Shown here piece after piece: positions 5,652-12,255 of a stretch of 13,019 nt of DNA. Source of the stretch: an uncultured Solobacterium sp. GTDB lineage: Bacteria > Bacillota_I > Bacilli_A > Erysipelotrichales > Erysipelotrichaceae. The translations under genes and the position numbers were made by a program. The stretch covers positions 1 to 13,019 of the forward strand of contig CAJJTI010000044.1 of NCBI GenBank assembly GCA_905194705.1, read 5' to 3'. The notes under the pieces are model-generated. The model was not told where the DNA came from. It did no database searches and was given only the letters and a program-made list of their open reading frames with translations. Position 1 is the first letter of the stretch; every line of letters begins with the position of its first letter.

Positions 5652-7046
5652 TTAGTTATTACCAAATACTGCTTCTGGTCTTACACGACATGGAATACCG
5701 TCACCATTTTCACAAATATGGCTCATCGCAGCAGCACCCCATTTTGTTCCAAATGATAAATCGCCATTCCAGTTACTTAAATATGTTGATAAAGATGTAC
5801 CTGCTGGAGCTACATAATATACTTCAATATGACAATGTGGTCCCGTACTATTACCGGATGTACCAAGTTGACCAATTTGTTGACCACCTGTTACAACTGT
5901 ACCTACAGCGATAGGTGAATTTAACAACAAGTGGCTGTATTGCACTGCATATAAACCATCATTCATCTTATATAATGCATAGATCTGGTTTCCACCACCC
6001 CATACACCACCAGTACCAACGCAACCATTACCAAGCCAGCCATCGCCACAGCCATTAACACTGTTGATAATAACGCCATTACCTGCTGCTACTACTGGTG
6101 TTCCTTTTGTACCTACATAATCACAACCTAAATGTCTTGCACCACTTCCATATGCCCATGTTCCTGCATATTGGTTTTTATGACCTGCTGGCACAGGATA
6201 AGTCCACCCTGCTGCCGTAGGAACATCATTTAAGTGCTCCGCAATATCTGTCATTGTTTTCTTAATAGAATCAATATTTGCAGCCATGTTTGCATATTGT
6301 GCCTGCAAATCAGAGAATTGTCTCTGGAATTCATTTTGAATAACTTGAATTTGATATTTAGCAGCTAAAATTTCATTTTGTTTATTCACTACTTCTTGTT
6401 TACTAGCATCTAGTTCTGTTTTTTCTTCTTCAAGTTGTGCCTTGTCGTTATCAAGTTTTTCGATTAAATCAGATAATTCCTGCATTGTGGATTCATCATA
6501 ATTTGTAATATCACTTAAGCCATTAGCAATTCTAATAAAATCATTAAAACTTTTCGCACCCATTAGAATATCTAAAAATTTATTTAGACGCATTGTCTCT
6601 TGTGCAGATACCATACGTTCTTTAATCTTTTCTTCAGCGGCTGCTACTTCTTCTTCATTTTTGGCGATTTCTTCTTCTTTTGTAGCAATTTCTTGTTCCT
6701 TAACAGCAATCTGACCATTTAATGTAGCTATTTCGCTGTTTAACGCATCAGCTTGATTTTGATAAGTTTGAATCTGTTGACCATAATATTCAATATTTGC
6801 TGCAATTTCATCTTTTTTTGCATCAATTTCTTTCATTTGATTAGCAAATGATTCACTTTGCGAAGAAATATATTGCATATAGGCAGTACAAGCATCACTG
6901 TTATCATAAGCTGCATTACCTAAACATAAATTATTCCAATATGTTGTATCAGAATAATCAGGTTGATCTTCACCTTCTGCATAAAGAAAAATAACAGAAT
7001 TCATGGATAAAATGGTGGTCAAAAAGAGAATCATCCATTTTTTCAT
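5652..7046 (-). CDS. Secreted coiled-coil M23 peptidoglycan hydrolase (PcsB/EnvC-like)
   Basis: The protein has 464 residues. A signal peptide (MKKWMILFLTTILSMNSVIF...YA) ends near residue 23. A long Glu/Lys/Gln-rich coiled coil (about 60-270) follows, then an M23/LytM domain (about 285-410). The zinc site is intact: His305 and Asp309 (HLGCD), His372 (YSH), and His404/His406 (HCH). It should therefore be an active endopeptidase, unlike E. coli EnvC. FtsEX-bound coiled-coil proteins (PcsB, CwlO, EnvC) control or carry out septal wall cleavage, and this gene directly follows ftsX. The start is ATG 7044-7046, which overlaps the ftsX TGA as ATGA, with AGGTGG 5 nt upstream. A GTG at 7053-7055 is part of that ribosome site and not a likely start. 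Unusual Cys pairs occur (GCGDGWLGNGC near 332-342; CENGDGIPC near the C-terminus), possibly disulfides. Confidence 0.92.
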   Translation of the reverse strand: MKKWMILFLTTILSMNSVIFLYAEGEDQPDYSDTTYWNNLCLGNAAYDNSDACTAYMQYISSQSESFANQMKEIDAKKDEIAANIEYYGQQIQTYQNQADALNSEIATLNGQIAVKEQEIATKEEEIAKNEEEVAAAEEKIKERMVSAQETMRLNKFLDILMGAKSFNDFIRIANGLSDITNYDESTMQELSDLIEKLDNDKAQLEEEKTELDASKQEVVNKQNEILAAKYQIQVIQNEFQRQFSDLQAQYANMAANIDSIKKTMTDIAEHLNDVPTAAGWTYPVPAGHKNQYAGTWAYGSGARHLGCDYVGTKGTPVVAAGNGVIINSVNGCGDGWLGNGCVGTGGVWGGGNQIYALYKMNDGLYAVQYSHLLLNSPIAVGTVVTGGQQIGQLGTSGNSTGPHCHIEVYYVAPAGTSLSTYLSNWNGDLSFGTKWGAAAMSHICENGDGIPCRVRPEAVFGNN

Positions 7047-7948
7047 CGTTTCCACCTCAAGTATTTTGTTACTGATAAGAAACTACCAAGTAAACCAACC
7101 ATCATACCGATAATTAATAATGCTCCGCAGATTTGATAAATAAATGGATCTGGAACAATAAGTGAGAACATATTTGAAATCAAATGACCACCTGTCATTT
7201 CATATAATTTGTTATATCCAAAATAGGTAATCGCAATAGGTATAATTGAACCAAGTGCACCAATAATTAAACCTTCCACCATGAATGGAGAACGAACAAA
7301 ACTATTCTTCGCACCTACATTACGCATAATTGCAATTTCATCAGCACGAGCCATAATTGTTAATTTAATTGTATTTTGTATTTGGAATATCGCTAATAAA
7401 GATAACGCTAAAGCAATAATCCATCCACCATTACGAATCGTACGTAAAGCAGAGATTAAACTAACAGCAGAATCTCCACCATAGTTCACTTTATAAACAC
7501 CTTCAATATTACTAATTTCTTCGGCAATTGCTTCAATGTTTGAACCACTTGTTGTTTCTACATAGAAAGCATCATGCATTGGGTTACTGTCTTTAAATGG
7601 TTCAAATGCTTTTCTTGTTTTTTCATCATCAAAACTTTCCAAATAATATTGAAATTCTTCATCTTTACTTGAATAAGTTACTGTTGATACTCCGGAAATA
7701 TTTTTAATTGCTAAAGAAATTGCATCTTCATCTTCAGCACTTTCTTTGCTGTAATCTACAAGTACAGAAATAGAAACACTTTCTTCAATTCCTTTAGTAA
7801 AATTCTGCACTGTCATTGAAAACATTAAAAATAAACTAATAATAATTAAAGCTAAAGTAACAGCACTTGCACTTTGAATGCTCATGCTGGCGTGTCTACC
7901 TACACCTTTAAAACCATCTCTAATTGGTCTAAATATTCTACTAATCAT
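7043..7948 (-). CDS. ftsX: FtsX, membrane subunit of the FtsEX division complex
   Basis: The protein has 301 residues. It shows the FtsX layout: a cytoplasmic N-terminus, membrane segment 1 (about 28-47), an extracellular domain (about 48-172) that binds the hydrolase partner in characterised systems, then segments at about 174-194, 222-244 and 270-292. The loop NTIKLTIMARADEIAIMRNVGA between segments 2 and 3 is the typical coupling region for the ATPase. The ATG at 7946-7948 was chosen: AAGGAGG lies 11 nt upstream, whereas the ATG at 7955-7957 is only 2 nt from it, and the longer frame (to 7984) lies wholly inside ftsE. It overlaps ftsE by 8 nt and the M23 gene by 4 nt. Together with FtsE it would transmit ATP hydrolysis across the membrane to activate septal peptidoglycan hydrolysis. 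Confidence 0.95.
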   Translation of the reverse strand: MISRIFRPIRDGFKGVGRHASMSIQSASAVTLALIIISLFLMFSMTVQNFTKGIEESVSISVLVDYSKESAEDEDAISLAIKNISGVSTVTYSSKDEEFQYYLESFDDEKTRKAFEPFKDSNPMHDAFYVETTSGSNIEAIAEEISNIEGVYKVNYGGDSAVSLISALRTIRNGGWIIALALSLLAIFQIQNTIKLTIMARADEIAIMRNVGAKNSFVRSPFMVEGLIIGALGSIIPIAITYFGYNKLYEMTGGHLISNMFSLIVPDPFIYQICGALLIIGMMVGLLGSFLSVTKYLRWKR

Positions 7949-8630
7949 GTTGAACATATCCTCCTTCAGTAAGATCTGCCACAATATGACCGTGTTCTAA
8001 TGCAATTGTACGTTTTCTATGACGATTAACAATTGCTTTATCATGTGTAACCATTAGAATAGTTGTTCCATATGCAGAATTTACTTTTTCTAATAAATTC
8101 ATAATTTCATCTGACATAGCAGGGTCTAAGTTTCCTGTAGGTTCATCCGCAATAAGTACTTTAGGACGATTAGCAATAGCCCTAGCAATCGCTACACGCT
8201 GCTGTTGTCCACCAGATAATTCCCCGGGAAAAGCATTTCCTTTATCATCTAGTCCAACAAGATTTAATACCTGTCTTACTCTTCTACGTATTTGTTCTTT
8301 ATCTAAGTTAATTACTTCTAATGCATAAGCAATATTCTCTGATACTGTTTTTGATGGTAATAAACGATAATCTTGGAATACTACACCAATATTTCTTCGA
8401 TAAATTGGAACTTTTGAGTGTTTTAGTCTACCTACATCAATGCCAACAACATTTACAATTCCTTTTGTAGGCACTTCTTCACCATCCAACAATTTAATTA
8501 ATGTACTTTTTCCACTACCTGTAGGTCCAATGATATATACAAATTCACCTTGATTTATTTTCAGGTTGATATCATATAAAGCATTTACACCATTTCTATA
8601 TCTTTTATATACATGTGTACATTCAATCAT
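7941..8630 (-). CDS. ftsE: FtsE, ABC ATPase of the FtsEX division complex
   Basis: The protein has 229 residues, the normal FtsE length. All ABC motifs are visible: Walker A GPTGSGKST (35-43), Q-loop Gln86 in VVFQDYRLLP, signature LSGGQQQ (138-144), Walker B VLIADEPT (158-165), and switch His196 in VTHD. The FQDYRLLP segment and the following ftsX identify it as FtsE rather than a general MacB/LolD ATPase. The ATG at 8628-8630 has AGGAG about 7 nt upstream, and this site overlaps the yitT stop region, so the two genes are 9 nt apart. No promoter is apparent directly upstream; the gene is likely transcribed from the yitT promoter. Confidence 0.97.
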   Translation of the reverse strand: MIECTHVYKRYRNGVNALYDINLKINQGEFVYIIGPTGSGKSTLIKLLDGEEVPTKGIVNVVGIDVGRLKHSKVPIYRRNIGVVFQDYRLLPSKTVSENIAYALEVINLDKEQIRRRVRQVLNLVGLDDKGNAFPGELSGGQQQRVAIARAIANRPKVLIADEPTGNLDPAMSDEIMNLLEKVNSAYGTTILMVTHDKAIVNRHRKRTIALEHGHIVADLTEGGYVQHD

Positions 8631-8639
8631 ACTTTTCTC

Positions 8640-9488
8640 CTAAATTCTAAAGCCGTATGTAAATCCTTCTCCATGCATATCTGTAGCATCTGTTGTGATA
8701 ATAAATGCAGAAGGATCTATTTCCTTAACGATTTCAATTAATGTTCCATACTGTCTATCTGAAACTACACAAAGAATAATCCTTTTTTCTTCTCCTGTAT
8801 AGCTACCATATCCTTGTAATAATGTAGCACCTCGTTCTAACTGAGCGTCGATTTCTTTTAAAATATCTTCATATTTAACACTAATTATTTGAACTGCTTT
8901 TGATACTGTTCCATTGATAGTTAATACTTTACTGATTGCAGCAGACGATGCAAAAACTGATACCAAGCCTAAAAGTACAGCTGATAAATCATATACAAAT
9001 AGTCCTAACAAAACTGTTAAAAAGTCAGTAATTAATACAAGTGTAGATAATTTAATTCCTGTTAATTTATTGATAATTAATGGTGGAATATCCATACCTC
9101 CAGTGCTGGCACCTGTTTTTAATACAATACCTACACCAGCAATAAGCCCTCCATAAAGGCTGGCTAAAATAGGATCAACAACAACATTAACTCTACCATT
9201 TAAAATAGAAGTGAATATTGGATAAGCTATACAAGATAATACTGTATTTTTCAAGAATTCTTTTCCCAAAATAAAACTACCAATAATTAATAATATAATT
9301 AATACACTATTGGCAATTAATGTTGCTGAAATATGTAGTATTGGATGCAAAGCAACCGCAATACCTGCAACACCTCCTGATAAAATACGATAAGGGATAA
9401 TAAAAGTTTCTACCGCTATGGCCAGAATAAATGTACCTACAACAACTGTGATACTATTAATAATTTGTTTTTTTTGTTCTTTTCTCAT
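8640..9488 (-). CDS. YitT-family (DUF161/DUF2179) membrane protein, predicted leaderless
   Basis: The protein has 282 residues from ATG 9486-9488. About five or six membrane segments fill residues 8-195, including the family's GASTGGMDIPPLI segment (126-138). A soluble C-terminal DUF2179-type domain (about 200-282) follows, with ERGATLLQGYGSYTGEEK. The molecular function of YitT proteins is not established. In Bacillota a YitT-type gene (B. subtilis yvjA) is found near ctpB-ftsX-ftsE, matching this order. The frame is open to a TTG at 9542, but an extended -10 box (TGGTATAAT, 9496-9504) lies between the two starts, 7 nt before the ATG. A transcript from it would begin at the ATG with no leader and no Shine-Dalgarno. 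It is the first gene of the operon that runs through to uvrB. Confidence 0.88.
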   Translation of the reverse strand: MRKEQKKQIINSITVVVGTFILAIAVETFIIPYRILSGGVAGIAVALHPILHISATLIANSVLIILLIIGSFILGKEFLKNTVLSCIAYPIFTSILNGRVNVVVDPILASLYGGLIAGVGIVLKTGASTGGMDIPPLIINKLTGIKLSTLVLITDFLTVLLGLFVYDLSAVLLGLVSVFASSAAISKVLTINGTVSKAVQIISVKYEDILKEIDAQLERGATLLQGYGSYTGEEKRIILCVVSDRQYGTLIEIVKEIDPSAFIITTDATDMHGEGFTYGFRI

Positions 9489-9495
9489 AGAGAAA

Positions 9496-9504
9496 ATTAT
9501 ACCA
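9496..9504 (-). promoter_or_regulatory. Extended -10 promoter of the yitT-ftsEX-uvrB operon
   Basis: On the minus strand TGGTATAAT is a perfect extended -10 (TGnTATAAT). No good -35 is seen 16-18 bp upstream (acaaaa at 17 bp); TTCACA is at 20 bp. Seven bases separate the box from the ATG, so initiation at the usual distance falls on or one base before the start codon. Confidence 0.7.
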
Positions 9505-9546
9505 TTAAATCCGCTATCTTTTGTGAATAAATAATGAACCAATAGC

Positions 9547-9574
9547 TTGACTCGATTTTCCTTTGTGCTATGCT
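9547..9574 (+). promoter_or_regulatory. Promoter of the vanZ-like gene (TTGACT, 16 bp, TATGCT with TGn)
   Basis: TTGACT at 9547-9552 and TATGCT at 9569-9574 are separated by 16 bp, and TGC directly precedes the -10 (extended -10). Seven bases follow before the ATG at 9582. The promoter faces away from the yitT promoter. Any ATG at 9570 would be inside the -10 box and so not transcribed. Confidence 0.65.
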
Positions 9575-9581
9575 ACTGAAC

Positions 9582-10046
9582 ATGAAACGTTATAAACATA
9601 TTTGGATATGGTTGCTAGTACTTGCATATATTGGTTTTATCTTTCATAACTCCATGACTGTCGCCGTCGCTTCAGAAGCTACAAGTTTAAAAGTGTCAGA
9701 ATATTTGCTCAAAATATTCAATCACTTTTCCTTATACACCAACGATATTACTGTATTTAATCACTATGTGCGTAAACTTGCACACTTCTCAGAATTTGCA
9801 TTACTCGGCTTTCTTGTCGGTATAGCCATGCATATCTGTCCTTTATTTAAGCATAAATCTCTAAATTTTATCTTTTTCATGATATTAATTCCATTTACTG
9901 ATGAAATGCTGCAAAATTTCTATGATGGAAGAAGTGCTCAATTTAGTGATATGTTAATTGATTCATCAGGTTATATCTTTGGAGGTCTTGTCATTTATAT
10001 TATTTTCTTAATTACTTATGATATATTTCGCATACAAAAAAGGTGA
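9582..10046 (+). CDS. VanZ-like membrane protein, predicted leaderless
   Basis: The protein has 154 residues and about four membrane segments (near 8-22, 68-85, 94-106, 129-147). The family signatures are visible: HYVRKLAHFSEFALLG (61-76), and DEMLQNFYDGRSAQ followed by FSDMLIDSSG (107-130), whose Asp, Gln, Arg and Asp residues are typical of VanZ-like proteins. VanZ itself gives low-level teicoplanin resistance, but most family members are unlinked to resistance and of unknown function. This one has no vanA-type neighbours, so resistance should not be assumed. It is the only plus-strand gene in the window. ATG 9582 is preferred over 9570 because the latter overlaps the -10 box; there is no Shine-Dalgarno. 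Its stop codon lies in a terminator stem shared with degV. Confidence 0.85.
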   Translation: MKRYKHIWIWLLVLAYIGFIFHNSMTVAVASEATSLKVSEYLLKIFNHFSLYTNDITVFNHYVRKLAHFSEFALLGFLVGIAMHICPLFKHKSLNFIFFMILIPFTDEMLQNFYDGRSAQFSDMLIDSSGYIFGGLVIYIIFLITYDIFRIQKR

Positions 10047-10061
10047 TCACTCACCTTTTTA
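10036..10061. terminator. Bidirectional terminator shared by the vanZ-like gene and degV
   Basis: aaaaaggtga (10037-10046) and tcacctttttt-type sequence (10051-10060) form a 10-bp stem with a 4-nt loop. The A-run on one side and T-run on the other make it work in both directions. The vanZ-like TGA is in the left arm and the degV TAA begins in the right arm, so the terminator overlaps both gene ends. Confidence 0.85.
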
Positions 10062-10943
10062 AATTTCTCTATTTTTTCCTCTAAATGTTAAAGCCATAAA
10101 GTCTGGACCAACATGAGCACAAATTGTAGGACCAAGATGTGTAATAGTAAAGTTTGTATCTTTTAGTTCAGGGTATGTCTCTTTAATATTTTCAATTTCT
10201 TTCAAACAGTCTTCATCATCATCTGCAGAGATAATTGTAAATTCTTCTTGAGCAGTTTCTTCAGTAATACAGTCTTTCATTGATTCAATTAAAGAACGAA
10301 GACATTTTTTACGGCCATGTTCTTTTTTGAATGCAACTAATTTACCATCATTTCCTACGAAAAGCATGGGCTTAATTGCTAATAATGTCCCCACAAAAGC
10401 TGAAGCGTTAGATAATCTTCCACCTCTTCTTAACCATTGTAAGTCTTCAACCATAAAACGATAGATGTATTCTTTTTTATGAGCTTCTCCCCATTCAACC
10501 ACTTCATCAAATGTTTTACCTTCTTCATGTAATCTAACTAGTTGTTTCACAAATAAAGCTAAACCACCAGTAATATTAAAGCTATCCATAAAATAAACTT
10601 TTTGATTAGGAAAGTCTTTACTTACTTCCATAATCGCTCTTTCACAATTTTCAATAGAACTGGAAATAGCACGTGACATATCTGTAAAAATAATATCTTT
10701 ACCTGTTTCAAGTAAGCTTCTAAAGAATTCTTCATAAGCAAATACTGGAATTGCTGAAGTACTGACGGATTTTCCTTCTCTCATCTTCTTATATACAAAC
10801 TGCTTTGTTTCTTCTTTGCAGTCATCTTCATATGGAACATCATCTATAATAAATGAATAAGAAATGAATGGTACATTATGCTCATTTAGCCAACCCGCAT
10901 CAATATCACATGTTGAAGCTGTCGCGATTAAATAGTCGTTCAT
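10059..10943 (-). CDS. DegV-family fatty-acid-binding protein (FakB-like)
   Basis: The protein has 294 residues, the normal DegV length. DegV/FakB proteins bind a fatty acid and, where studied, present it to the kinase FakA for phosphorylation and entry into phospholipids. Family features seen are the N-terminal ATASTCDID strand-loop, TSAIP (62-66, usually TSQP-like), MDS (119-121), LRRGGRLS (171-178), IKPML (190-194), and GPTICAHVGP (271-280), whose His-x-Gly-Pro contacts the carboxylate region. fakA is not in the window. The ATG at 10943 has GGGAG 8 nt upstream. Its own promoter lies between it and the thrE-like gene. A kinase-independent role cannot be excluded. Confidence 0.92.
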   Translation of the reverse strand: MNDYLIATASTCDIDAGWLNEHNVPFISYSFIIDDVPYEDDCKEETKQFVYKKMREGKSVSTSAIPVFAYEEFFRSLLETGKDIIFTDMSRAISSSIENCERAIMEVSKDFPNQKVYFMDSFNITGGLALFVKQLVRLHEEGKTFDEVVEWGEAHKKEYIYRFMVEDLQWLRRGGRLSNASAFVGTLLAIKPMLFVGNDGKLVAFKKEHGRKKCLRSLIESMKDCITEETAQEEFTIISADDDEDCLKEIENIKETYPELKDTNFTITHLGPTICAHVGPDFMALTFRGKNREI

Positions 10944-10968
10944 ATAAATATCTCCCTTTTAAAACAAT

Positions 10969-10982
10969 ATTATATTATAACA
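10969..10982 (-). promoter_or_regulatory. Promoter (-10 region) of degV
   Basis: The minus strand reads TGTTATAATATAAT: an extended -10 (TGTTATAAT, 10974-10982) overlapped by a second TATAAT (10969-10974). No clear -35 is seen; it would lie in the end of the upstream gene. The distance to the ATG leaves a leader of roughly 20-25 nt holding the GGGAG site, unlike the yitT and vanZ-like promoters. Confidence 0.6.
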
Positions 10983-10985
10983 CCT

Positions 10986-11441
10986 TTAGTTTTTCGTCAT
11001 TATTGTCGTTTTAATTCTTCTTTTCACTTCCATAAATGTCCAAACTGCACTTGCACCGATGACAATTCCACAGGCAATAATGGCAAGTTCTTCTGCATAT
11101 GCTTTAGCTAAAGCCCATTCCCCTATAACCGCATTACTTAGTGTGTAATATAATGCACTTCCTGGCATTAAAGAAATAATAGATGGAACAAATATAACGA
11201 TAGTTGGTTCTTTAATCATTCTTGCCATGATTTCAGAATAACTTGCAATACAAAGAGAAGCAATTGTTACTGACAAGAATTCGCTATACAAAAACATTCT
11301 TCTGCATAAAACATATACAATCCCGCATACAATTCCACCTAATGCATCTGAAAATAGCACTTTATTCTTAGCATGGAATACTAATGCAAACCCAATTGAT
11401 CCTATTGTGCCAGATAGGATTAGCATAAAATTACTAACCAT
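10986..11441 (-). CDS. Threonine/serine exporter family, small subunit (ThrE_2/DUF3815, YjjB-like)
   Basis: The protein has 151 residues with about four hydrophobic segments: 5-22, 30-48, 55-72 and 112-135. Segment 80-100 carries IFVPSIISLMPGSALYYT, the PG-containing signature of the second ThrE domain. In actinobacterial ThrE both domains are one protein; here, as in many Firmicutes and in E. coli YjjP/YjjB, they are split. ATG 11441 has GGAG 8 nt upstream, formed by the last codons of the partner gene, which ends only 3 nt before. This tight junction suggests a 1:1 complex exporting an amino acid or dicarboxylate; the substrate is unknown (YjjPB has been linked to succinate). Confidence 0.88.
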   Translation of the reverse strand: MVSNFMLILSGTIGSIGFALVFHAKNKVLFSDALGGIVCGIVYVLCRRMFLYSEFLSVTIASLCIASYSEIMARMIKEPTIVIFVPSIISLMPGSALYYTLSNAVIGEWALAKAYAEELAIIACGIVIGASAVWTFMEVKRRIKTTIMTKN

Positions 11442-11444
11442 TAT

Positions 11445-12221
11445 TTATACTCCTATTAGCATAATTGCCATCATAAAACCAGCCGCAATAGATGCTGCTA
11501 TTAATAAACTTTCAATCAATTTTAATATTCCAGAAATTGTATCTCCAACAAGAATATCTCTTAAGCTTAATGTAATAGCTGTTCCTGGAATTAAAGGCAT
11601 AATATCCCCAATCATAATCATCGCTCTTGAAAGATTTGTTATTTTCGTAATCGTACAAATAATAAGGCCACATGCAAAAGATGTAATTAGACTGAATGTT
11701 ACCCCATTAGGGCAAAACTGTTGCACCTTTCTTTGCATTAAAGCAATAAATAATCCAACAATTCCCGATACAATTGCATCAATAATGCTTCCACCGTAAT
11801 ATAAGGCAAAACCAAAAGCAACAATGAAATTACCTAAATAACGATAAATAGGTAATTGATCCGCATATTTAATTATTTTTACTCTCTTTAATAATTCTTT
11901 AGGTTTTATAGGATTCTTACAAATTTCTCTACTTAAAGAATTTAATTTTTCGATTTTTTCAAAATCATAACTTGCAGTAGAACTAATACGTCTACTTCCA
12001 CTCAACATACTTCCATCACTATACAAATTAGTAATTAATATATTTTCAGTAATGACAAAAATATCTGTTTTTTCAATACCATATGCTGTTCCAATTCTTC
12101 TAAGTGAGTCTTCAACACGTGATACTTCTGCGCCAAAAATCAATAGTGATTCACTAAACTCCAACATACATTGAAGCATTACAGAACGGTTTTCTGTTGT
12201 TTCCAAGCAAATATTTTCCAT
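11445..12221 (-). CDS. Threonine/serine exporter family, large subunit (ThrE/DUF1212, YjjP-like)
   Basis: The protein has 258 residues. A soluble N-terminal domain (about 1-120) carries the family motif GAEVSRVED (30-38) and the ITENILIT and SRRIS segments. About five membrane helices follow (128-256), with DIMPLIPGTAI (206-216). The latter mirrors the PGSA motif of the small subunit, consistent with the two being paired domains. The start at 12221 has no clear Shine-Dalgarno; TAAAAT at 12233-12238 could be a -10 giving a leader of only about 5 nt. The next ATG, codon 15, also lacks a ribosome site and would remove family-typical residues. Just upstream is a 6-4-6 inverted repeat, and the AEC transporter ends 34 nt away. 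Confidence 0.9.
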   Translation of the reverse strand: MENICLETTENRSVMLQCMLEFSESLLIFGAEVSRVEDSLRRIGTAYGIEKTDIFVITENILITNLYSDGSMLSGSRRISSTASYDFEKIEKLNSLSREICKNPIKPKELLKRVKIIKYADQLPIYRYLGNFIVAFGFALYYGGSIIDAIVSGIVGLFIALMQRKVQQFCPNGVTFSLITSFACGLIICTITKITNLSRAMIMIGDIMPLIPGTAITLSLRDILVGDTISGILKLIESLLIAASIAAGFMMAIMLIGV

Positions 12222-12224
12222 AGC

Positions 12225-12240
12225 TGTAAATCATTTTACA
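12225..12240. promoter_or_regulatory. Inverted repeat TGTAAA-N4-TTTACA, possible operator of the thrE-like pair
   Basis: tgtaaa (12225-12230) and tttaca (12235-12240) are perfect inverted arms with a 4-nt spacer, just before the thrE-like start. The possible -10 TAAAAT (12233-12238) lies inside, so a bound regulator would block transcription. As a 6-bp A+T-rich hairpin without a T-run it is a poor terminator. Regulator identity is unknown. Confidence 0.4.
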
Positions 12241-12255
12241 ACATTTATGGAAATT

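Noticed and set aside
9582..10046. Glycopeptide (teicoplanin) resistance determinant vanZ
   Set aside because: The protein is only VanZ-like; no van cluster genes are present and most family members are unrelated to resistance.
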